DNA from: Bettongia penicillata ogilbyi
Taxonomy: Eukaryota > Chordata > Mammalia > Diprotodontia > Potoroidae
Direction of reading: 5' to 3'
DNA: 64,000 bases
Assembly (NCBI GenBank): GCA_023548195.1
Contig: JAJHZJ010000399.1
Span: 7,879,100-7,943,099 of the forward strand
The notes beneath the pieces are model-generated. The model searched no databases. It was not told where the DNA came from and saw only the letters and a list, made by a program, of their open reading frames with translations. Below are positions 23,661 through 34,189 of the stretch, piece by piece. Within the stretch, counting starts at the first letter, position 1, and every line of letters starts with the position of its first letter. Position numbers and translations under genes: made by a program.

Positions 23661-23684
23661 AATAAAAACTTCTTTTAAAGACAG

Positions 23685-23990
23685 ATCATCAGAATCACAG
23701 AATCATACAGTTAGACTAGATCTCAGTAGCTGTCAAGTCCAAAACAAAACAATGACAACAACAAAAACCCTGAAAAAACAACCCCCTCCTACAACTTTTC
23801 TGGCAGTCTAGGTTTTTGTTTGGAGGCCTTCATTAATGGGGCAACCCACAACAATCTGAGACATCCATTCCCTTTTGTTATAATGACGTGAAGAGACTTT
23901 TCCTTTTATCTAGACTAAATTTACTTCTTTACTGTTTCCAAAACAAAGATTTATGCACTCAGTCAATGTGACCTCACAAAATAGCATTTA
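23685..23990 (-). mobile_element. L3/CR1 LINE 3' end, second copy
   Basis: AGAATCACAGAATCATACAG and TAGACTAGATCTCAG form the tail complement. GGAGGCCTTCATTAATGGGG, ACATCCATTCCCTTTTG and CTAGACTAAATTTACTTC follow the same order as in the 21.9-kb copy. An A-rich CAACAACAAAAACC insert interrupts it. Confidence 0.7.
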
Positions 23991-24009
23991 CGTGATGAAA
24001 AAGGAATCT

Positions 24010-24090
24010 ATAAGTATTTACTAAGTACTTACTGTGTGCCAAGCACTGTGTTAAATACATAGGAGATGTTTATAAAGGTCAAAATAATGC
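24010..24090 (-). mobile_element. L2 3' end fragment
   Basis: GTATTTACTAAGTACTTACT, GTGTGCCAAGCACTGTGTTA: complement of an L2 tail. Confidence 0.75.
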
Positions 24091-24190
24091 ATAATTGGAT
24101 GGCGTCCTCATTATAATGAAATCATATGGTTAAGGAATGGCGAGAAGACTAGTTTGACTGGTGCATAGGGTGTGTGAAGAGGGGCAATGT

Positions 24191-24860
24191 TAGTTGTTGT
24201 GCTTCGTTCTCAAAGAGGACCAAAATGACATCACTGGGCTAAAGTCAAGTTTCGCTGTGTCTGACTGTAATTAATCAGATCAATACAAGCTTGGAATGCT
24301 CTATCACAGGTCCACACAAATAGTCTCTGTGAACATTCGAGGTAAACACCCTAAATTTGTGCATCCTGCATTTCCTTTGAGTTTTTCAATTCTGGTTTGC
24401 TCATAGAGCATTGCACTCTGATGTACGCATGCCATGCTAAGTAGTCCTGTGCCACTGTCTCCCATATCACACAATCAATTTCAAAGTTCTTAAGCAAAAC
24501 CTTGAGAGTGTCCTTGTGTCACTTCTTCTGACCATCATGTGACTTCTTGCCCTGTGTGAGTTATCCATAAAACAGTAGTTTTGACAAGCATAAGTTTTGC
24601 ATTTGAACAACTTGACCAGCCCATCCAAGTTGTGCTCTCTGAAGCAGAATGTGAATGCTTGGCATTTTATTTCACATAAGTACCCAATGTATAGTACCTT
24701 ATTCTACCAGGTGATCAGAATCTTCTTAAGACAATTCAAATGGAAGAGATTCAGTTTCCTGGCATGGTACTGGTATACTGTCCAGACTTCACAGGCATAC
24801 GTATTCACAATAAGGTCAGCACAATAACTTCGTAGACCTTCAGTTTGGTAGTAGGACTGG
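24191..24860 (-). mobile_element. RTE-clade LINE 3' portion
   Basis: The minus-strand reading frame contains the RTE reverse-transcriptase C-terminal signature YACEVWTVYQYHARKL followed by LFHLNCLKKILITW (24704-24830). Decayed frames run on toward the 3' end. The 3' terminus, complement of TTGTTGTGCTTCGTTCTCAA, is the same tail carried by the MAR4-like SINEs in this window, which fits RTE as their mobilising partner. The 5' side ends next to a long purine microsatellite. The frame is broken and inactive. Confidence 0.85.
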
Positions 24861-24870
24861 AAAGGTAAGT

Positions 24871-25075
24871 TAGAGAGAGAGGGAGAGAGAGAGAGAGAAA
24901 AAGAGAGAGAGAGAAAAGAAGAAGAAGAAGGAGAAGAGAAGAGAAGAGAAGAGAAGAGAAGAGAAGAGAAGAGAAGAGAAGAGAAGAGAAGAGAAGAGAA
25001 GAGAAGAGAAGAGAAGAGAAGAGAAGAGAAGAAAAGAGAATAGTGGAGGGGAGAAGAGGAGACAGAGGAGGGGAG
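24871..25075. repeat. AGAAG pentanucleotide / GA microsatellite
   Basis: GA-dinucleotide run, then GAAGAAGAAG, then about 25 tandem GAGAA-type pentamers. Almost all purine on the plus strand, it forces a Ser/Leu/Phe-rich open frame on the minus strand that is fused by chance to the RTE frame. Confidence 0.95.
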
Positions 25076-25079
25076 AGCT

Positions 25080-25245
25080 GATTTGATCCTCACAACAACC
25101 CTATAAGGTAGGTACTATTATTATCCCTGTGTTATAGTTGAATAAACAAGTTGGATGATTTTCCCAAGGTCACACAGGTTAGATTTGCACCCAAGTTTTT
25201 ATGAATAGGTCAAGCACTCCATCCTCTTCACCACTGAGCTTCCCT
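25080..25245 (+). mobile_element. MIR-type SINE 3' half
   Basis: TTTGATCCTCACAACAACCC, TATAAGGTAGGTACTATTAT, TTTCCCAAGGTCACACAGGT, CTCTTCACCACTGAGCTTCC in MIR order. Confidence 0.85.
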
Positions 25246-25286
25246 TACAGTGCCATATAGAATAGTGAGGCAAAATAAGTTTTAAA

Positions 25287-25590
25287 TTGTTGTGTTCATC
25301 CTTCATTTTCAAAAAGGACCATGACATCAGAGAAATGGTGATATAACTTGCTTTTGACTTTGTTTTGAGTGAAGGAGGGCTATAAAAGATCATTAGCCTC
25401 ACTTTCTCCTTCTGAGCCATCTGGATCCAGTGGCCAGATATTCATCAGGATGACTGGAGATGGCCCAAGATGCAGTGGGAGACCTTGGCTTTTTAGGCTA
25501 AGGCCTTTTCAGGTACTCACTTAAATTGAAGTAATGCTCATTCAGTGAATAGATCTCTTTAAAAAGTAGCCAGGGGGATGGCCCCTTTAG
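25287..25590 (-). mobile_element. RTE-tailed SINE (MAR4-like)
   Basis: Plus strand: TTGTTGTGTTCATCCTTCAT, AGGACCATGACATCAGAGAA, CATTAGCCTCACTTTCTCC, GATGACTGGAGATGGCCC, GTGGGAGACCTTGGC and TTCAGTGAATAGATCTCTTT. The tail is at the left, so sense is minus. Confidence 0.85.
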
Positions 25591-25639
25591 TAAGTAAGTA
25601 AGTGAGCAGTAATAAGTAAGTAATAGTAAGGTGAAATAA

Positions 25640-25735
25640 GTTTAAAGTTTAAAATAGTTGGAGCCAAACTGTAAGGGACCTTAGTCTGAGGAGTTTGTAT
25701 TTAATTTTGGTTGGCAGTAGAAAGCTACTGTGACA
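25640..25735 (-). mobile_element. L2 fragment
   Basis: GGAGCCAAACTGTAAGGGAC, GAGGAGTTTGTATTTAATTT, GAAAGCTACTG match the L2 3' region in the same orientation as 2370-3720. Weak further L2-like text lies at 26130-26450. Confidence 0.6.
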
Positions 25736-25872
25736 GGCTCCCTGTGACCTATTGCTCTGTCAGGGAGCTGAGTTATCAAATTCCAAGTCACCATGTTTCG
25801 CCATTCCACAAAGCTAGAAGGTAACTGTCAGTCAAAATGATTTTTTGAAGACTGACTTGTATCTGTTAGTAC

Positions 25873-26113
25873 TTGTTGCTGCCCAGTCATTTCAGTTGTG
25901 TCATGACAGGTTTTCTTGGCAAAGATATTGAAGTGGCTTGCCATTTCCTCCTTGAGCTCATTTTATAAATGAAGAAACTGAGGCAAACGAGGTGATGTGA
26001 CTTGCCAAGCGTCACACAACTAGTAAGTGTCTGGGTCCAGATTTGAACTCAGGAAAATGAGTCTTCTTGACTCCAAGCCCAGTACTCTCACCACTGCACC
26101 ATTAAGCTGCCCC
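25873..26113 (-). mobile_element. RTE-tailed tRNA-type SINE (MAR1/WSINE1 type)
   Basis: Starts with the tail complement TTGTTGCTGCCCAGTCATTT, then TTCTTGGCAAAGATATTGAA, GAAACTGAGGCAAACGAGG, CGTCACACAACTAGTAAGTG, and ends at CACCATTAAGCTGCCCC, the complement of the tRNA-like start. Confidence 0.9.
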
Positions 26114-26699
26114 AACCTATTAGGTAGGTACCTAAAAAGTGAATCTGAGGGGAGAGGTGGAGAAATCATAAGTTTCAGTCACAAAGAAGAGTCAATAGAG
26201 TTTGGAGGTAAAAAATACAACTGATAGTGAAACATAAGGTTCCAGTAGATATCTGAGGTAGAATAGAAGCTGAGGAGTCTGGGAACCTGAAAGTTAGGAA
26301 TATCAAATCAACATCGAGGTCACCAAGCATGATGGCAAAAAAAGAGTTGAGAAGAAAACTGGAAGTCAGTTTCTAGAATCACTGAGTAAAGTAGAAGCAT
26401 ATCCTAGAGTCTAGTAGAAGGTTGAAACAGGAATCAAGAGTAGGTCCTAGAATAAATTAAATGAAATTCAACAAATATTTATTTAGCAGCAACTAAGAAT
26501 TTTGAGGGAGGCAAGGGTGTCCAGACCTGTGATTTCACTGATGTAGGTAACCTTGGTGAAGAAACTCCCTTTACATAAACTGTGATTGTACTGCAATTTA
26601 TAATCTTTAAGAGTTTCCAGAGACATTAAAAGGTGAAGTGATGTCCTCTGTGGGCAAGGGTCAGTAGGTGTCAGAAAAAAACCTGAACACAGTTTTGCC

Positions 26700-26930
26700 T
26701 GCCTCTGAAACCAGCCCTTTCTCCACTACAGGAAATTGTCTCAGTATGTCCTAGGCTTTGTCATCTCCTCTGTATCTGAACCTTCCTATATGTGTTGTTT
26801 GCTCTAATTAGAATGTGAATCCCTTGAAATCCAACAAGGATTATCTTGATTTTTTATATGTATCCTAAGCACTTAGAGTTGGACGCATATTACGTGCTTC
26901 ATAAATGCTTCTCCATTCTATTGTAAGCTG
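26700..26930 (+). mobile_element. L2 3' end
   Basis: ATTAGAATGTGAATCCCTTG, ATATGTATCCTAAGCACTTA and ACGTGCTTCATAAATGCTTC mark the L2 3' terminus in sense. Confidence 0.7.
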
Positions 26931-27034
26931 GTACTCCAAGGAATCTCTTATTCAAGTACTAGGCAGGTCTAATTCTACTTATCTTCCAAGATCAAGAGCA
27001 CTTGTGGTGATATGGCCAGGGACACACTAGGGAA

Positions 27035-27100
27035 TTCATCAGCTAATCAATAAGAATTTATTAAGCACTTATTATGTGCTAGGCACATAATGGCAAATTA
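27035..27100 (-). mobile_element. L2 remnant, interrupted by later insertions
   Basis: CAATAAGAATTTATTAAGCA, CTTATTATGTGCTAGGCACA. L2-like text resumes at 27665-27722 (GCTCTGAAAATACAAAGACA, TTTGCCCTCTAGGTGCTTAT) and probably after 28535. An LTR and a SINE therefore landed in one old L2. Confidence 0.65.
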
Positions 27101-27147
27101 AACTTATTCTGAGTTTTTCTATCAAGTCAATAGATTGGAGTTGGGGA

Positions 27148-27660
27148 TGTTATGGTGCAGGCGTGCTGGGAACCCCAAAATTCAAGGTGCAGCTTCTGCT
27201 TCAAAAGAACTCAACTCAAGCCTTCTTTCAATCAGAGGCAAAGTTTATTAAAACACAGGATGAGGTGGGCCAGATTTTAAGAATCCATCCTATTGGCCAG
27301 ATTTTAAGAATCAAGATGGACCTTTTATACAGAAAGAGGGTGAAGATCTGGATGTGTTCTAGGAATGGCTAATAACCTGGGATGACACAAAGGCAACAGA
27401 GAAGGGTCTAGATGGGATTGAGTGGAATATAGCCTGGAGTGGTCTGGAAGTAAAAGACAGTGAAGAGTTGGACTGAGTCAGGGATAACAAAGAATGAAGG
27501 AGGGGTGAGGATGGCAAAATGAAAAGATAATTGAAAGGATTACTGGGATGGGTCATTCCTCAGGTGAACACCATTCACTTGGTTAAGGGGCGTTAGGGTC
27601 CAGGTCCCAAAGAAATGATATTTTCCTTTTTGGGGTCCAACTCAAATCCCATCCCCATCA
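27148..27660 (-). mobile_element. Probable solo LTR of an endogenous retrovirus
   Basis: A 513-bp unit with TG…CA ends: on the minus strand it begins TGATGGGGATGG and ends CACCATAACA. Minus-strand signals lie in the expected order: TATAAAAGG (complement of 27321-27329), then AATAAA (complement of 27244-27249) followed by a U5-like segment. A 26-bp tandem duplication (GGCCAGATTTTAAGAATC word at 27269 and 27295) lies between them. The flanks share GGGA (27144-27147 and 27661-27664), compatible with a 4-bp gammaretroviral-type duplication. The underlying L2 is not perfectly continuous, so the duplication could be chance. No viral coding sequence is present. Confidence 0.65.
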
Positions 27661-27722
27661 GGGATCAGGCTCTGAAAATACAAAGACAAAAATGAAGTAC
27701 TCTTTGCCCTCTAGGTGCTTAT

Positions 27723-28523
27723 TGTGTTTGTCTTTCGTTGCCAAAGAAGACCATGCCATCAGAGAAATGATGACATAACTTGTGCTTGACTTTGTTTTGA
27801 GTGAGGGAGGACTGGGTAGGTCACCAACCTCACTTCTCCTCCAGAGTCATCCGAATCCAGTTATCAGACAGGTATTCATTAAGATGACTGGAGATGACCC
27901 AGGATGTCCTGGGAGACCTTGGTCCCTTTAGGCCAAGGTCTTTGCAGGTACTCACTTAGGGTGAGGCAACACCCATTCATTGAATAGACTTGTTTAAGAA
28001 GTATCCAGGGCATGGCCCCTTTAATGAGGTCAAGGAAAAGAAGGAAAACAGGCTGGGTGGGAAACAGTAATAGTTACTATTGATAATCACTCTAATGCTA
28101 GGAAGGTCAAGAAGAGGTGGCCTTAGGCAAGGGCCCACTGGCCTCCCAGTCTGAGAGTGCAGTAGGTTTAAGGTTTTGGGAGAGTTCGGGACAGGACAGA
28201 ACAGGAGAAAGGAAAGGGAAGGGAAGGGACCAGTAAAACCCAAGTTAACTGGGCATCTTTTGGCCATCCAAATTTATTGTCCTTTGGAGAGGAGAAGGAA
28301 GGGGATGGGGAGGCAGACAGGAGAGGAGGAGTTGAGTTACCCAGCTAGCTGGGTCCCCATTCAGCCAGCTGTATTTACTCACAAGATTGTGTACATCTCT
28401 CTTTGTCAAAGAAGACCATGTCATCAGAGAAATGATGACATGGCTTGCACTTGATTTTGTTTTGAATGAGAGAGGGCTGTGCAGGTCACCAGCCTCACTT
28501 CTCCTCCAGAGTCATCTGAATCC
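27723..28523 (-). mobile_element. Dimeric RTE-tailed SINE insertion
   Basis: Two MAR4-like SINE parts lie in the same (minus) orientation: a full-length one at 27723-28030 and a 5'-truncated one at 28388-28523. Each carries AAGAAGACCATG(C/T)CATCAGAGAA. Between them lie about 355 bp of moderately GC-rich, purine-rich sequence of unknown origin. The whole block is bounded by 12-bp near-identical direct repeats, CTAGGTGCTTAT (27711-27722) and CTAGATGCTTAT (28524-28535), suggesting insertion as one unit. Confidence 0.6.
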
Positions 28524-28535
28524 CTAGATGCTTAT

Positions 28536-29815
28536 ATTCACATGAAGAATATGTATGTCTTTATCAAACAGCATATACCACAAACTTACAATTTATTCTT
28601 CAAAGAAGAATAAGAAAAGCTACCAATGTGATTGATCCCAGCTTCATTTTACTATCTGCAGATGGAATGAAGATATTCCTGACTAAGCCTTGGCAACCTG
28701 TGTTGTCACAGACTCGGTGAGTTTATTATTGCTCTATGATTTGTGCTTTCTATATACTCAGTGGACTGGCATTGTTTTATTCTAATTTATTGTAGGCCAA
28801 GCAGCTGCATTGATTGTATAGCTTCAAAGCACCAGCTCTCAGTACTTTCCTCAATTGTTCCATTTTAATTTCAGTGCAATTAAGGACAAAGGAGAAAGGT
28901 TGACATGTTTTCCACAAGCATAACCATCAGGGAAAGTTCAACAACCTTTGTAAGGTTCTTGTTAGGAAATTGTCAGGTATTTTGTGCAGTCATGTGAAAA
29001 GGACTCTCCAATAAGTTTCAATAACACTATAGATGGGAAAATAAGTTTATATTGGGGTACAACTCATAACCTTTCAGGATGACAGTGTTGTGTACATTGA
29101 AAAGGATTCCATTAAGGGTGGCATTTGGAAGAATGATAGCAGATTAGTTTGCACCCAACAACTGACATGGGAAAAATGCTAAGGTGAATTACTGACATTT
29201 CTACAAGGAACACCGATAGAATGATGTAATAAGCTGAAACAGACCATGGCATGGAGAAAGGTTTAGAAGCAAACAGAAACAGTAAAAAGATATTGCTGCT
29301 GCTAGTGATTGATTAACAGCACAACCCACCAGAATAGTTTCATTGTTGGCCTCTGATGGACTTTTACATCCTACAATGCAGTCTAGAAATGTGGCATTTT
29401 TCATGTTGGATCCATATTAAAAAGAAGTTTTATCCATTGCAAGAATATATTTTTATCTCCAATAAGGAAGTGTGAATCTAGTTACATGAGAATTCAAAGA
29501 TATAATTGCTGAGTGATTGTCCTTGACTTATCTGTTACAACATTTGTCCAGGTTGTGCATAACAGTACAACTTGCAGTAATGAATGATAAAGCAAGGAGG
29601 ACTACAAGTGACTGTGGTTAGTCATGCTCACATTTCAGGAAAATGAATGACAAAAGCAGATATACTCTACATCTTCTCATTCCACCATCCTTTCCTTGGA
29701 GTTCTGCATCTCAGGAAGGGAAAATGAAATGTACTGACAATGGAGGAGGTGAAAGCCCCAAACCACAATATGTCAACTGTTATCATAAACTAGTAAAAAT
29801 CAAGCTTGGAGGACA
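28536..29815. other. Unassigned, includes a candidate conserved block
   Basis: No repeat recognised. The part at about 28690-28990 (TTTCAGTGCAATTAAGGACA, GGTTGACATGTTTTCCACAA) has the look of conserved noncoding DNA. A 67-codon minus frame at 29201-29404 is not recognised. Confidence 0.4.
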
Positions 29816-30090
29816 GCAAAGATCTGGAAGGAATCTGTGAGGTCACTCAGTTCAACCTCCCAATCAATGAAAAAATCTCCAGACCCACTGACAAGTGGCC
29901 ATTGTGCTTTTTATTTGATCAGTTCCAAAGAAAGAGAGGTCAGTCCCTTCATAAGGCAGACTATCATTTGTCCAATTCTTTATTAGACAGTTCTTTATAT
30001 TGAACTGGTCAGCCTCACCGTTATTTTCACTCTTGTGTCCTAGGTTTCTCTACCATAGTCCCAACAGGATAGAATTAGAAAGTGGTTTAA
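29816..30090 (-). mobile_element. L3/CR1 LINE 3' fragment
   Basis: CTGGAAGGAATCTGTGAGGT, CACTCAGTTCAACCTCCCAA and ACCCACTGACAAGTGGCCAT match the complement of CR1/L3 3' untranslated sequence. Confidence 0.6.
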
Positions 30091-30204
30091 AATGGCAATG
30101 AGTTAATTCTGTCCCTTTTAACGTATAGAAAGAACCATCAGTGTTTCTCTGTTATCACTGAAAGTATCTCTAAATGGATTATTTTTATTTCATATTCTAT
30201 TAAT

Positions 30205-30760
30205 TTTCTTGTTTTCTTCAAAACTCTACTCAAAGGATACCTCCTACATGAAGCTCTTTTTAAATCCTTCGTAGCTACTCCTCTTTCCTAAAAGGAGTAT
30301 ATTGTATTCATTATGTATATATTTACATTTTTTAAGGGACAGCATAACCTAGCAGTCATAGAGACTCTTAAGTCCAAGAAAAATTGAAGTCAAGTCCTAA
30401 CTCTGATCTATATTGGCCAGCACTTAGCAGAGTGCCTGGCATATAATAGTTTGTTGACTGACTGTGTGACTCTCAGTGGTCTGGGTAACATTCTAAGGCT
30501 ATAAGTTGCAGAGGAAGTTTCTTCACCTAAGAATTCTCTAGTCCATATCAGTGAAATCACAGGGTCACTTTTTATCCTTATTCCATACTTCTTAAATAGA
30601 TGTTGTTTTCTCCAATAAAAATGTTTTCTCCAAGTTCCCCAAGAACTTGACATCAAGTTCTTTGAGGTCAAGAATCATTCCATTTTTATTAGTGTATCTA
30701 CAACTCAGAGTATAGTGCCTAGAAAATGGGAAGCATTTATTAAATGCTCAATAATTACTT
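30205..30760 (+). mobile_element. L2 3' region with embedded MIR-like piece
   Basis: 30205-30325 (CTCAAAGGATACCTCCTACA, TGAAGCTCTTTTTAAATCC) and 30655-30760 (AGTTCTTTGAGGTCAAGAAT, AAGCATTTATTAAATGCTCA) are L2 in sense. 30335-30460 (GACAGCATAACCTAGCAGTC, GCAGAGTGCCTGGCATATAA) is a shortened MIR- or L2-like piece. 30470-30650 is unassigned. Confidence 0.6.
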
Positions 30761-31129
30761 TTTAATACTAAAATCTAACTTTTTGAACAGCATATCAAAT
30801 AGGTAGCCAAAGTACTTTACAGACAAACATTGAAGGTCCTGGTTTACATTTAATTGGGTATACATCTTGCTATCATTCCACAAAAATTAACTGATATTTT
30901 CCCCAAGTTTTACAATGAGAATTTGAGAATAATGGACTAAGTCCAGTAAGTCCACAAAGCCAATACACCTAAGTTGATGCTTAATAAATGTTTGTTGACT
31001 ATTTGTGGAGAATATTGGGATGAAAAATCCAGTTAGGGTCATAGGTTTCAATTTATGGCGCTGTGCTTCAGGTTTCAGATGGACATTGTAGAAGTGGGGC
31101 ATACAACACTGGACACTAAGAAAATATTT

Positions 31130-31350
31130 AAGAATATAGAATCACAGAAAATTAAAGGTGGAAAGTATCTCAGGGCCATCTAATTCAACCTAAACAGTGA
31201 AATGCTAGCAGCTTTTGATCCAGTTTTTTAGCTAGCTGCAAATTCATCTAATGGTGCTTTGACAGAACGCTTATTTCTTCAACTTTCAAAAGGGCTATGA
31301 CAAGAGACTTCATCAAATGTCCTGCTGAAATCAAAATGCACAATAACTGT
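31130..31350 (-). mobile_element. L3/CR1 LINE fragment
   Basis: TAGAATCACAGAAAATTAAA, GGGCCATCTAATTCAACCTA form the tail complement. After an internal deletion the ORF complement follows (CTTCATCAAATGTCCTGCTG, AAATCAAAATGCACAATAAC). Similarity may extend weakly to about 31900. Confidence 0.6.
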
Positions 31351-33118
31351 ACTCCAGTTTGTCAGTGCATTTTGTGAATAATTTTATCACCTGAATAATT
31401 TAATTATAGGAGATTCTCATCTGTACAGGGGCTTCAAATTCCTTGCCAAAGATTTCTTTATTTAAAGATGATTCTCGAACAGTAACAAAAGAGAAGTCGA
31501 AGAGTTTGCCTTCTATCATATGTGGGGCTCATTGCCCCAAACACACATCTGTCTCTTCCTTTTTCCTGTTCATGTTCTAATTATACCGTCAAATAAATTC
31601 CCCACCATTGTGGCTGGCATTTTTCATTCAGTATGCTCCGGGCTTTTGCTTTTTGGATAGTACTTCTGGCAAGAAAACTGAACTAACTGTATTTTTCCTC
31701 TTTCCATCATTTGTTTTTGTTATTTTTCAAATTAGAGATAAAACACTAAATTTCTTCAATGTTTTCACCTTTCTTCCCTGTCAAAATTATTTGGATCTGT
31801 GTATAGTTTCACTTTTAAAGGTATTTAATTCTTCTAGAACCCTTTTAGATTCAATAGTCATCTCCTTAGACCTATCACATTCCTGAATGTTTTGTAACTT
31901 TTTTCCTAAAGGTTAAGAAATATGTCACGAAAATGCCCAGCATTCAATCCCTAACTTTGTTATTCCAAATTCCCATCATTTCCGTATGCCAGTCTCTTCT
32001 AATGTTACAAATAAAAAAAAAAAACAAAGAAAGTTCCTGCCTTCAAGAAATATGGAGAAATAAGAAGAAAAAGTTGAAAATATAGTCCAAGAGTAAGAAC
32101 ACAAAGAAGCCAATGGGGAATGATGAGTGGACTACACAGAAGTCCAAAACATACATATTATGAGAATTTCTAAAGGAAGACCATCAAAACATTAGATTGA
32201 TCAGCTGCTGGAGATACATAGGACGTCAAGAACAAGATTTGTGCAGAACTGTGATCTGCATGATGAGAGGATGTAGCCACACTGATGAGAAGGTACAATC
32301 ATCTAAGTATCAAAATTACATCAAATATTACCCTACATCTATTAATTAAATATTAACTCACTTAGAGATATCTAGCTCTGTCATCAATATACAATTTAGT
32401 TGGCTACATGGATGGCCAAACAGAATTTCATCCAAGAGGTTACACAACTAGTTCTTTTCCCTGTCACTGAAGAAGGTAGAGCTTGCAGCTGACTTTTTCC
32501 CTACAGTAATAAAATTCCTGATATATTCAATGTCTTTCCATTTCTCAAACCTACATGTTAACAAAAGGTCACCCAATTTGGCTCTAGTTCTCTGTGTACC
32601 CTGCAAGGTAATATACTTCTAAAAAAGAAAAGCTTAACTTAAAGGTCAAAACACAAAAATCTATTTTTCTAACTATAAAATATTGAATATTTCCTTATAT
32701 TCATGGCCAATGCTTCCTGAGCTCAAATGGTCCCAAAAATTTTATTGACCTAATAAGGATTTTTGAGTATCAAAGACTTTGGTGGGCTGTACTTCTGAAG
32801 CAAAACTGAGATCTAAACCCCAAACCAACACTCAAAGGTGTTCAAAACTTGGTCAAGACAACCATTTCACTGTAAATAAAATCACACACATAAGTAAATA
32901 ACTATTTTAAATACTCTTGGTCAGTTCAGGGACCAATCATTTTATAAATTAGAGATGTTCTAGCCATGTTTTGGGAGCATTTCTGTAAATTGAATGCAAA
33001 AACATACCTTTCATTTAAAAATCAGAGTTGAGGTGAAAAAAATTTTCAGAATGAATTGAAACTTTTGTGAGGAATGGTGTAGCTCTGTGACATTATATTA
33101 CCTAACTCTGCATACACA

Positions 33119-33152
<34 letters not shown>

Positions 33153-33349
33153 ATTTCCTACTTGGAATATTTAGACTTCTGAAACATAGTATGTACTCTA
33201 CTCTGAAAATTCTGTAAGTTCCAGGCATAAAAAAATTGGTACCATATTTTATCAGTTTAATAAATTCAAAATTCTGGTTGTTTAGTTAAAGCAAATTACA
33301 CTTCTAGTTTTCTTATGATAGAATATCTTTCTTAGGAGAAGAAGTTTTT
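31351..33349. other. Mostly unassigned
   Basis: A small L2-tail complement is likely at 32005-32060 (ACAAAGAAAGTTCCTGCCTT). The 92-codon frame at 31608-31886 lies in possible L3 residue. No gene signal seen. Confidence 0.4.
33105..33152. repeat. CA microsatellite
   Basis: About 15 CA dinucleotides preceded by a CATACACACGTACA variant. Confidence 0.95.
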
Positions 33350-33425
33350 CTTCATTTGCTTTTGTATCCATGAAACATTACCTTGCACAGAATAATTGCT
33401 TTAAAAATGTTTGCTGAATTCGAAT
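33350..33425 (+). mobile_element. L2 3' end fragment
   Basis: TTTTGTATCCATGAAACATT, ACCTTGCACAGAATAATTGC, TTTAAAAATGTTTGCTGAAT. Confidence 0.6.
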
Positions 33426-33684
33426 TTATTGAATGGCACCTAGTAATCTGAATTACCTTGGTTGTGAATTCTTTTCCCAAGTTTTGCCATTGACAAATCT
33501 GAAAAGGATCTGTGATTTAGGAAGAGGAACTCTCAGTATTGAAACTCCCTCTACTAGCACAAATCAGATATTAAATAAGTCTTAAGGAGCTATTTGATGT
33601 TCAGGATGACTAAAGTTAAACAGCCAGTAAGTAATAAGGATAAAATTTGAACCCAGATTTTCTCTTTTTCTATTGTTTTCTGTT

Positions 33685-34185
33685 TTCAACAATCACTTCC
33701 CTAAGTTTTAAATTTTCTCCCCTTCCTTCCCACCTCCCTCCTCAAGAATGCATGCAATCTCATATAGGTTTTTCACATACATTCTTATTAAACCCATTTT
33801 TCACATTAGTCCTGTTGCATAGAAGAATTCAAACTAATGGAAGAAACCATGAGAAAAAAATAAAACAAAACAAAAGAAAAAAAAGCCTGATTCATTCTGC
33901 ATTCCAATTCCATAGTTCTTTCTCTGTATATGGATGGCATTTTGCATTGAGTCCTTTGGAAATGTCTTAGGTCCTTGCATTGCTGTGAAGGGCTAAGTCT
34001 ATCAGAAACTGTCCTCTCACATTGTGGCTGTTACTGTGCATAATGTTCTCCTGGTTCTGCTCATTTCACTCAGCATCAGTGCATATAAATATTTCCAGGT
34101 TTTTCTGAAGTCCGCCTGTTCATCATTTCTTATAGCACAATAGTATTCCATTACATTCAAATTTTCACGACTATGTGTTCAACAT
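33685..34185 (-). mobile_element. L1 3' end
   Basis: Complement of the L1 3' untranslated region (CCTAAGTTTTAAATTTTCTC, CTCCTCAAGAATGCATGC) and of the ORF2 C-terminus (CTCCTGGTTCTGCTCATTTC, CATTTCTTATAGCACAATAG, TATTCCATTACATTC). 5'-truncated. Confidence 0.85.
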
Positions 34186-34189
34186 TTGT

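Noticed and set aside
24704..25093. 129-codon minus-strand open frame
   Set aside because: Its N-terminal two thirds translate a GA-type microsatellite (SLLFS repeats), and the rest is decayed RTE reverse transcriptase. Not a gene.
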